Assembly (NCBI GenBank): GCA_965221035.1
Contig: OZ244860.1
Location: 3,472,001 to 3,536,000 of the forward strand
Length of the DNA stretch: 64,000 bases
Reading direction: 5' to 3'
DNA from: UBA6522 sp965221035
GTDB lineage: Bacteria > Pseudomonadota > Gammaproteobacteria > Steroidobacterales > Rariloculaceae
The position numbers and the translations under genes were made by a program. This document shows positions 1-6,645 of this stretch, one piece after another; the stretch's first letter is position 1; the number at the start of each line of letters is the position of its first letter. A model generated the notes under the pieces. The model saw nothing but the letters and a program-made list of their open reading frames with translations. It was not told the origin of the DNA and searched no databases.

Positions 1-2
1 AT

Positions 3-2801
3 GAGGAATTGATAGGCCGGTTCGCCGTATCGCGGACGATGACGCGGCCGGCATTCGATTCACTGAATCCGCGCCTGAACATCAACGAGAACGTCTGGGG
101 GCTGACGGCGACAGGCTCCGCGGGCAACGCCGCGCTCAAGCCGCTGAAGTCCACCAATCTCGACCTGTCGCTGGAATGGTATTTCAACGATTCGAGCATT
201 CTTTCCGCTGCCTTTTTCTACAAGGACATGAAGGACTTCCCCGAGCGAGTCGATACGCCGTTCCACTACCGGGACGTGCGTACCGAGTACGAACTGCAGA
301 GCGCGAACCTGTTGTTGCCGTTCGATGAGAATCGCACGCCCGGCGACGCTGACGGCTGCATGCCCGATCGAGTGGTCGGCGGATTCATCACCACCGGATT
401 GCTGGTTCAGTGCCACACGGCGCTCATCGCCATCGAAAGGAATGGACAGGGCGCCAAGGTCAACGGTCTCGAGATCGGCTACACCCAGAGCTACGATTTC
501 CTGCCGGGCGTCTGGTCCGGGCTGGGAGTGAACTTCAACTACACGTACCAGAACTCCGAGAAGGATGTGGAGGAGATTGGCTCGACGGGTCTGTTCACCA
601 GGCCGTTACCACAGGCCTTTACGCCGGAGCACTCCGCCAATACCACGATCTTCTACGAGAATTACGGTATTACATTGAGGCTCGCGCACCGCTTCGCGGG
701 CGAACAGCTGGTTGACGATGGCATTGCCGGTGTCGCGATCTGGCAGGACGCGACCAATCGCCTCGACTTCAGCGCCCGGTACGACGTGACCGACAGGATC
801 AGCGCGACGTTTCAGGTGACCAATCTGACCGACGAAGTCTGGCGGCACTACGTGACGGCGTACAACCTCCAGAACGTTGCGGGCGACGTGGTCTATGACG
901 AGGGCAATGTCTTCGACAACAGTGTCGACAACAGCCGCACACGCGCCGTGTTCAAGAACGGCCCGCAGTTCCGTCTGGGTGTTCGCGCGCTATTTTTGGG
1001 TCAGGGAGGTTCCTGCGGGCTGGCACGTGATCCAACCCGCCGGACCCAATTCGGAGACGAAAACATGATCAATCGATCGCTGAAAATCACCACTCTCTGT
1101 GTCGCAGTTTCTGCGGCTGTCGCAGGCTGCGATGGCCCGGGCGAAGGCTATTCGAACCCCTTGGTGAGCGAGAGTCCGGTTTCTTTTTCCACGGCCGGCA
1201 TCGACGCCGCATTTGAAGAGGAAACCGGCGTGCAACAGGTCGACCTGCTGGAGGGCGCCATGGCCGGCGGGCAGCAGCTGACCCAGAGCGACGACTCGCC
1301 CGTCTACATTCGCGGGATGGAATTCAATCCCCGGAATGCGAACTTCCAGACACCCAGCGGCGCCGGCGGGTCACCGTTCAAGATTTCCGGCGACGGCGTG
1401 CACCTGGAAGTCGACACCGACATGTTTGCGCAGGCACTGAGGGCGTGCGATACCACGGATGTGCGCGGAGCCATCGGTGACGACGGCAATCCGACCGGTG
1501 ACGGCGTTCGAGACTTCCCGACGTCCATCAGCTACGAGATCACCTATGCGATTGACAACGGCTACGACCCGGGCCCGGGACAGGCGCTTCCAACCCGCAC
1601 ACTGAACCTGACGGTCAACGCGATATCGGACCCGGTGACCGGCGTGCAGGCCTTCGATGTCAGCCTGCCGGCGACCGCCGCGACTCCGATGTTGTCGGCT
1701 ACGGCGCCGGCCTACGCGTGCAATCCGGCGCTGACATATGAGATCACCGACCCTGGCGTCGCCACGGTGGATGACGACGGCGTCATTTCCGGGCTCCTGA
1801 TCGGCAGCACGACGATTACCGTGACCAGCGTTGAAGATCCCACGTTGAGCGCGACGGCCAGGGTGTCGGTCACGCCCGCCTTTACGCTCGCGATTGCCAA
1901 CCAGGACTTCAATGATCTGGGCGCGCCGCTGGGCACGAAGTCGGTACCGACGTGTACCGCGATCGGCGTTTCCGTGGAACCATCCATCGTCAATGACACG
2001 CTGAACGGCGAGTATTCGTATACATGGTTTTCCGACAACCCGAGCGCCCAGTTCGGTGACGAGGGAAGCGACGGCGCATTCGGAGCGACCGGCTGGTTTA
2101 CCAATGCGCTGGGGGTCTCGGAACCCGTGACGGTCACGGTCGGTTACGGCAGCGGATACACCGGCGTGACGGATCCCCTGGATGTCGAGGACCAGACCGT
2201 CCTGCTCACGGCCGTCAGAAACCACGCATGCGATCCCAATCCTTCGCCCCATCCCGCCGGCTACCTGTCGGACCTTGCGTTGAATACCGGAAGTTGGGGC
2301 GGACTGGCGACCCGAGTTCCGGGTGGGGGACTGGATGGTGCGGGCTCCGTACTCATCACGGCCCCCGGAGGCGACATAACGACTGTGGTGCAACAGGTCT
2401 GGAACCAGAACCGCAACTTCCACTCGCAGTACTATGGTCGTGGCCCCGCCTCGACCGGCCGCACCTTCAAGTTCTCGGTCTGGGCCAGACTGGGCCAGTT
2501 GCCGAGCGGCGATGAGGTCGTTCTGGATCATACATTGTTGCCATGGAACTGCACTACCTGTGGAGGCACGGGCTTTCCGGGCAGACGGCCGCAATCCGAG
2601 AGCGTGACGGCCACGTTGAAACCCACCACCGACTGGCAACTGGTGGAATTCATCAACCCGTTGACAGGCACGCCGGAGTGGTCTGTGCCCGCGATCTGGA
2701 ATCTGACTACGGCGATGTTCCTGCATTGGGATGTATACGGGCTGGCTGCGGGCGAAACCCTGGAGATTGACAGCTACTCGGTCGTCGAGGTTACGCCATA
2801 G
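3..2801 (+). CDS. TonB-dependent receptor C-terminal part, open frame continues without stop into a lipoprotein gene (5' partial)
   Basis: The frame is open from the window edge, so the receptor's signal peptide, plug and most of its barrel lie upstream. Residues encoded to about 995 are typical C-terminal strands of an outer-membrane TonB-dependent receptor: a TMTRP segment as in the second receptor of this window (TMTRPP near 42640), LDLSLEWYF, alternating aromatic strands, and QFRLGVRALF, which is where such a barrel normally ends. No stop codon follows. The frame passes through about 23 codons of non-barrel sequence and into the ATG at 1065 of a separate-looking lipoprotein gene, ending at TAG 2799-2801. 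Role by family: energy-dependent import of oligosaccharides. Whether a real fusion protein is made, or a stop was lost by mutation or sequencing error, cannot be told here. Confidence 0.8.
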   Translation, partial: EELIGRFAVSRTMTRPAFDSLNPRLNINENVWGLTATGSAGNAALKPLKSTNLDLSLEWYFNDSSILSAAFFYKDMKDFPERVDTPFHYRDVRTEYELQSANLLLPFDENRTPGDADGCMPDRVVGGFITTGLLVQCHTALIAIERNGQGAKVNGLEIGYTQSYDFLPGVWSGLGVNFNYTYQNSEKDVEEIGSTGLFTRPLPQAFTPEHSANTTIFYENYGITLRLAHRFAGEQLVDDGIAGVAIWQDATNRLDFSARYDVTDRISATFQVTNLTDEVWRHYVTAYNLQNVAGDVVYDEGNVFDNSVDNSRTRAVFKNGPQFRLGVRALFLGQGGSCGLARDPTRRTQFGDENMINRSLKITTLCVAVSAAVAGCDGPGEGYSNPLVSESPVSFSTAGIDAAFEEETGVQQVDLLEGAMAGGQQLTQSDDSPVYIRGMEFNPRNANFQTPSGAGGSPFKISGDGVHLEVDTDMFAQALRACDTTDVRGAIGDDGNPTGDGVRDFPTSISYEITYAIDNGYDPGPGQALPTRTLNLTVNAISDPVTGVQAFDVSLPATAATPMLSATAPAYACNPALTYEITDPGVATVDDDGVISGLLIGSTTITVTSVEDPTLSATARVSVTPAFTLAIANQDFNDLGAPLGTKSVPTCTAIGVSVEPSIVNDTLNGEYSYTWFSDNPSAQFGDEGSDGAFGATGWFTNALGVSEPVTVTVGYGSGYTGVTDPLDVEDQTVLLTAVRNHACDPNPSPHPAGYLSDLALNTGSWGGLATRVPGGGLDGAGSVLITAPGGDITTVVQQVWNQNRNFHSQYYGRGPASTGRTFKFSVWARLGQLPSGDEVVLDHTLLPWNCTTCGGTGFPGRRPQSESVTATLKPTTDWQLVEFINPLTGTPEWSVPAIWNLTTAMFLHWDVYGLAAGETLEIDSYSVVEVTP
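1065..2801 (+). CDS. Secreted lipoprotein with Big2-like domain and C-terminal carbohydrate-binding-like region
   Basis: The ATG at 1065 has its own ribosome site (GGAG at 1053-1056, 8 nt spacing) and starts a clear lipoprotein signal: charged MINRSLK, hydrophobic stretch, then lipobox VAGC with Cys near residue 24. The protein is 578 aa. Residues about 200-270 look like a bacterial Ig-like Big2 domain (ITDPGVATVDDDGVISG, then STTITVTS). The last 170 or so residues have the aromatic, beta-rich look of a jelly-roll carbohydrate-binding module. No catalytic motif was recognised. It is in frame with, and directly behind, a TonB-dependent receptor, a position where marine proteobacteria often keep a surface glycan-binding lipoprotein; that role is inferred. 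Confidence 0.75.
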   Translation: MINRSLKITTLCVAVSAAVAGCDGPGEGYSNPLVSESPVSFSTAGIDAAFEEETGVQQVDLLEGAMAGGQQLTQSDDSPVYIRGMEFNPRNANFQTPSGAGGSPFKISGDGVHLEVDTDMFAQALRACDTTDVRGAIGDDGNPTGDGVRDFPTSISYEITYAIDNGYDPGPGQALPTRTLNLTVNAISDPVTGVQAFDVSLPATAATPMLSATAPAYACNPALTYEITDPGVATVDDDGVISGLLIGSTTITVTSVEDPTLSATARVSVTPAFTLAIANQDFNDLGAPLGTKSVPTCTAIGVSVEPSIVNDTLNGEYSYTWFSDNPSAQFGDEGSDGAFGATGWFTNALGVSEPVTVTVGYGSGYTGVTDPLDVEDQTVLLTAVRNHACDPNPSPHPAGYLSDLALNTGSWGGLATRVPGGGLDGAGSVLITAPGGDITTVVQQVWNQNRNFHSQYYGRGPASTGRTFKFSVWARLGQLPSGDEVVLDHTLLPWNCTTCGGTGFPGRRPQSESVTATLKPTTDWQLVEFINPLTGTPEWSVPAIWNLTTAMFLHWDVYGLAAGETLEIDSYSVVEVTP

Positions 2802-2872
2802 GGCGTTTCGCGCTTGCGGCCGGGTACTCCGCCGCTGCGAAGTTGTCACCCTCCGCCCCGCTCCGCATAATG

Positions 2873-2893
2873 CCGGAACATCGGATGTTCGGG
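2873..2893. promoter_or_regulatory. Inverted repeat overlapping the leader of the GntR gene
   Basis: CCGGAACAT-CGG-ATGTTCGGG is an inverted repeat matching at 8 of 9 arm positions, ending 8 nt before the ATG of the GntR/FCD gene at 2902 and overlapping its probable ribosome site (GGGA at 2891-2894). The position suggests an autoregulatory operator. It is unlike the ATTGTTGACAAT palindrome found elsewhere in the window. Confidence 0.4.
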
Positions 2894-2901
2894 ATTCTGA
2901 C

Positions 2902-3633
2902 ATGAGCGAGCTGGTCTACTACGACTTGAAGGAATCCGCCACGATGGTGCCGAGCCTGCCCGTGCAGGTGTCGCGTGAGCTTGGCCGACGAATCGTCGCG
3001 GGCACGCTGGAACCGGACAGCATGCTCGACCACGAAAATTCGCTGGCCGAGCGATTCAAGGTCAGTCGCGTGGTGATACGGGACGCCGTCAAGATCCTGG
3101 TGGGCAAGGGACTTCTGGAGGTGCGCCGCGGGTTTGGAACGCGCGTGAAACCCAGGAGCGAATGGGTTCTTCTGGACGACGATGTGTTGGCGTGGCATCT
3201 GTCGGCGCCGCCCGATGCCGGTTTTCTCGCGCAACTCATGGAGTTTCGGCTCTCGTTCGAACCCAGGGCGGCACGCTGGGCCGCCGAGCGCGCAACAGTC
3301 GAGAACCTCGCCGAGATCGAGTCGGCGGTACAGCGCATGGAGGAAGAGAAGGGCTCCGTCGAAAACTTCATCGTGGCCGACGCCCGGTTTCACCGTGCCG
3401 TGCTACATGCCGCGCATAACGAATTTCTGAGAGCGATGGAAGGCGTGATCTATTCGGCATTGCTCGTCAGTGTGCGTATCACCAATCGCGACCCCAGGGA
3501 AAACGAGAAATCGATTCCCTATCATCGCGACCTGTTCGAGGCGATCGCGCGAAAGGACGGTGACCACGCCGAAAAGATGACCGAGGAATTGCTCAGCGAC
3601 GCGAGCCGTCGCCTGGAGGGTGAGTTCAGCTAG
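2902..3633 (+). CDS. GntR family transcriptional regulator, FadR/FCD subfamily (DgoR-like)
   Basis: A 243-aa cytoplasmic DNA-binding regulator. Residues about 20-85 form the GntR winged helix (SLAERFKVSRVVIRDAVKIL, then KGLLEVRRGFGTRVKPR). The rest is an all-helical FCD ligand domain with the usual metal-binding acidic and His positions (RFHRAVLHAAHN, PYHRDLFEAI). The pattern RSEWVLLDDDVLAWHL followed by EPRAARWAAERAT resembles E. coli DgoR, the D-galactonate-responsive repressor, so a sugar acid from agar is a plausible ligand (inference). The start chosen is ATG 2902; the open frame extends further upstream but without protein-like sequence. It precedes the sulfatase/GH16 operon by 66 bp and probably controls it. 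Confidence 0.9.
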   Translation: MSELVYYDLKESATMVPSLPVQVSRELGRRIVAGTLEPDSMLDHENSLAERFKVSRVVIRDAVKILVGKGLLEVRRGFGTRVKPRSEWVLLDDDVLAWHLSAPPDAGFLAQLMEFRLSFEPRAARWAAERATVENLAEIESAVQRMEEEKGSVENFIVADARFHRAVLHAAHNEFLRAMEGVIYSALLVSVRITNRDPRENEKSIPYHRDLFEAIARKDGDHAEKMTEELLSDASRRLEGEFS

Positions 3634-3699
3634 GAATTTGTGCCCTGTCGACCGGCGCGAACATTCTTGGCTTAGAGCGATCGAAACGGGGGTAGTTCG

Positions 3700-5106
3700 A
3701 TGCTGAAGAACACAAAGGCAATTCTCGCGGTTGCGCTGGCCCTGCACATCGCAGGCGCGTTTGCGGACGATCCGACACGCCAGCCCAATATCGTTCTCTT
3801 GTTCACGGACGACGCCGGATACGCCGACTTCGGATTCCACGGCAGCACGACCATCCCGACCCCCAACCTGGACGAGCTTGCCCGTACGGGTGTGCGTTTC
3901 TCGCAGGCCTATGTAACCGACTCCACCTGCGGTCCGTCACGCGCGGGGATGATCACCGGCCGCTATCAACAACGATTCGGCTTCGAGGAAAACAACGTAC
4001 CGGGTTACATGAGCGCAAATTCGGCTGAACTGGACGACGACATGGGCCTGCCCGTTGATGAAGTCACGATGGCCGATCATCTGAGATCGCTCGGCTACGC
4101 GACGGCCGTGTTCGGCAAGTGGCACCTCGGGCATGGCGACCGGTTTCACCCACTTGAGCGCGGTTTCGATGAATTCGTTGGTTTTCGCGGCGGCGCACGC
4201 AACTACTTCGCGTACCCGGAAGGCCAGGCTGACCTGCCGGAAAACCGGCTGGAGCGAGGGTTCGGCGAATATCGGGAACACGACGGTTACCTGACGGACG
4301 TTCTCGCGGACGAAGCGGTGGCGTTCATCGAGCGCAACTCCGATCAACCGTTCTTCGTGTTCCTGTCCTTCAATGCCGTTCATGTGCCGATGGATGCCAT
4401 GCAGGCTGATCTTGCGCTGTTTCCCGGGTTGCGGGGGCTGCGAAAGCAGGTCGCGGCCATGACGGTCGCGATGGACCGGGCCAGCGGCAAGGTGCTCGAC
4501 AGCCTCGAGGAGCTTGGCCTGGCCGAACACACAATAGTCGTGTTTACCAACGACAACGGGGGTCCGACGGATCGCAACGGCTCCAGCAATTACCCGTTTG
4601 CCGGAACCAAGTCCAATCATCTGGAGGGCGGCATTCGCGTGCCGTTTCTCATGCGCTGGCCCGAAAGGCTGAATGCCGGCGAGATCTATGACGAACCCGT
4701 CAGCACACTGGACTTGTTGCCCACGTTCCATGCAGCGGCCGGCGGCGACATCTCCTTGCTGGGCGACATTGACGGTGTGGACCTGTTGCCTTTCGTTCGC
4801 GGTGAGGCGGACGGCCGGCCTCACCAGACGTTGTTCTGGAAGAAGGATGTCCGCGCGACCATTCGCGATGGCGACTGGAAGCTCATGCGCTTCGCCGATC
4901 GTCCGCCCGAACTCTATAACCTGGCTGAAGACCTCGCGGAGCAGGACAACCTTGCCGCGGACCATCCCGATCTCGTCACGGAGTTGTTCAAGAAGATCTT
5001 CGCCTGGGAGCAGACGCTTGAGCGTTCCCGCTGGACCCTCAAGCGCGAATACGAGCAATACGACATCGATCGGATGGACCAGTATCGGGCCCCGCCAGGA
5101 GAATAG
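3700..5106 (+). CDS. Periplasmic S1-family (formylglycine) sulfatase
   Basis: A 468-aa secreted arylsulfatase-fold hydrolase expected to remove sulfate esters from the algal polysaccharide. The signal peptide covers about residues 1-22 (cleavage near GAFA-DD). The metal-binding FTDDAGYADFG lies at 35-45, and the maturation motif CGPSR at 77-81 carries the Cys that a formylglycine-generating enzyme converts to the catalytic residue. GKWHLGHGDRFHP and TNDNGG are further active-site segments. It is closely similar along its length to the sulfatase at 50159-51547 (QRFGFEENNVPGYM against QRFGYEENNVPGYM), so the two are paralogues. The start has a GGGGG ribosome site about 8 nt upstream. It is first in a four-gene operon (next gene 9 bp away). 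Sulfate position and subfamily cannot be read from sequence alone. Confidence 0.93.
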   Translation: MLKNTKAILAVALALHIAGAFADDPTRQPNIVLLFTDDAGYADFGFHGSTTIPTPNLDELARTGVRFSQAYVTDSTCGPSRAGMITGRYQQRFGFEENNVPGYMSANSAELDDDMGLPVDEVTMADHLRSLGYATAVFGKWHLGHGDRFHPLERGFDEFVGFRGGARNYFAYPEGQADLPENRLERGFGEYREHDGYLTDVLADEAVAFIERNSDQPFFVFLSFNAVHVPMDAMQADLALFPGLRGLRKQVAAMTVAMDRASGKVLDSLEELGLAEHTIVVFTNDNGGPTDRNGSSNYPFAGTKSNHLEGGIRVPFLMRWPERLNAGEIYDEPVSTLDLLPTFHAAAGGDISLLGDIDGVDLLPFVRGEADGRPHQTLFWKKDVRATIRDGDWKLMRFADRPPELYNLAEDLAEQDNLAADHPDLVTELFKKIFAWEQTLERSRWTLKREYEQYDIDRMDQYRAPPGE

Positions 5107-5115
5107 GGGAAGACC

Positions 5116-6645
5116 GTGCGCGCATTGGCCGCTATCCTTGTGGTTTCGGGTGTCTTGCTTGCCTCCTCGTGTTCCGTCGACGACGCGACGGCCCAGACGA
5201 CATCGGGTCGGCCCGACGTGTTGATTCTCATGTTCGACGACATGCGCTTTGACACGTTTTCGTATCGAGGCGGTCCGGTCGATACGCCGAACATCGATGC
5301 GATCGCGGCGGCGGGGACACGCTTCGACAACGCGATGACGACCACCGGCCTGTGCTCGCCATCGCGTGCCGCCTTCTTCACCGGAAGATGGGGCCACAAG
5401 ACGGGACTCGACGACAACGTGCATCTGTATCACTCGCGGCTGTCCGAGCTCAGACCATCGGAAGGCGGCCTGATTCGCCGTGCCGCGGACGCCGGCTATT
5501 TCGTGGGATTTGTCGGCAAATGGCATCTCGGCGCGCAAGGACCGACGCTGCGCGGCGCGGAGTTTGTCGCCGCGGACGCTGAACTGACGGCGCCGCGCCA
5601 CCAGCGCCAATGGACACCTTATGAAATGGTGGACATGATGGCCGCCTACAACCGAGGCGAGCGCGATGACCTCGGCGAAAAAACGCTGTACTACCAGACG
5701 CTGCCGGGCACCTATGAAGACTCGTTCACGGCGGAAAAGGTCAGGGCCGGCCAGCAGCTGATCCGGTTGGCGGCCGAGGACGATCGACCGTTCTTCGGGG
5801 TGGTCAGCTTCCAGCAGCCGCACCCGCCGTACCGTGTGCCAGAGCCCTACGCCGGCCTGTTCGATCCCGACGACCTGGATCTGCCCGAAAACCACCTGGC
5901 GCCCAGACGCAACAAGCCCATGGCGCAGGATGAAGACTGGTGGCCCTGGCACGATGTGGGGCACATGACCGACGCCGATTGGCGCAAGATGCGCGCGTAC
6001 TATTACGGCGCGATCGCCATGATCGACCGGGTCGTCGGTGACCTGATCGGCACGGCGAAGGAGGTCGGACTGTACGACGATCTGCACATCGTCGTGCTGG
6101 GCGATCAGGGCAGCATGCTCGGCGAGCATGGGCTGTACGACAAGGGGCCTTATGCCTATGACGAGCTCATGCGCATGCCGCTCATCATCCGCGATCCTGG
6201 CCTCGAACCGCGCGTCGTCAACCGCCAGGTGTCGATCCTGGACCTTGCGCCCACACTGGCCGAACGGATGGCGCTGCCGCGCGATGGCGACGTTGACGGC
6301 CGCTCGTTGACCGCACTGATGGAACAGGGTGATGCGGCCGACGAGGGGCGTGCGGACACGGCCCTGTACGCCTACGAGTGGTACAACGGCGGCTGGTTCG
6401 GAATTCGCGCCATTCGCACGCCGGAAATGAAGCTGGTCTGGAACCCCGGAGACAGTCGTGATGAGCTCTACGACCTGCGGCGGGACCCGGGCGAGGTGAC
6501 GAACCTGATCGACGATTCCGACTACGCTGACGAACTCTGTAATCTGGCGAGGCACCTAAAAGCCGAACTCGCGCGAATCGACGACCCCATCGTCGAGAAA
6601 TTCGAGCACCACATGAAGTCCTGTCTGGCAGGGGGGAACCCATGA
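5116..6645 (+). CDS. S1-family sulfatase, lipoprotein
   Basis: A 509-aa sulfatase of a different subtype from its neighbours. The GTG start at 5116 follows a good ribosome site (GGGGAAG at 5106-5112) and begins a lipoprotein signal with lipobox ASSC (Cys 19), so the enzyme is probably membrane-anchored. The metal-binding MFDDMRFD lies near 39-46. The Cys-type formylglycine motif is CSPSR at 80-84. GKWHLG and the segment DQGSMLGEHGLYDKGPYAYDE are typical of the choline-sulfatase/arylsulfatase-like branch. It lies 9 bp behind the preceding sulfatase, and its stop overlaps the ATG of the next gene (ATGA), so it is translated within one operon. The substrate is inferred to be a sulfated agar-type glycan from context. 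Confidence 0.92.
   Translation: MRALAAILVVSGVLLASSCSVDDATAQTTSGRPDVLILMFDDMRFDTFSYRGGPVDTPNIDAIAAAGTRFDNAMTTTGLCSPSRAAFFTGRWGHKTGLDDNVHLYHSRLSELRPSEGGLIRRAADAGYFVGFVGKWHLGAQGPTLRGAEFVAADAELTAPRHQRQWTPYEMVDMMAAYNRGERDDLGEKTLYYQTLPGTYEDSFTAEKVRAGQQLIRLAAEDDRPFFGVVSFQQPHPPYRVPEPYAGLFDPDDLDLPENHLAPRRNKPMAQDEDWWPWHDVGHMTDADWRKMRAYYYGAIAMIDRVVGDLIGTAKEVGLYDDLHIVVLGDQGSMLGEHGLYDKGPYAYDELMRMPLIIRDPGLEPRVVNRQVSILDLAPTLAERMALPRDGDVDGRSLTALMEQGDAADEGRADTALYAYEWYNGGWFGIRAIRTPEMKLVWNPGDSRDELYDLRRDPGEVTNLIDDSDYADELCNLARHLKAELARIDDPIVEKFEHHMKSCLAGGNP

Noticed and set aside
3937..6555. 872-codon open frame on the minus strand opposite two sulfatases
   Set aside because: It is a high-GC shadow. The plus-strand frames carry the complete sulfatase motifs, and the antisense translation has no family features.
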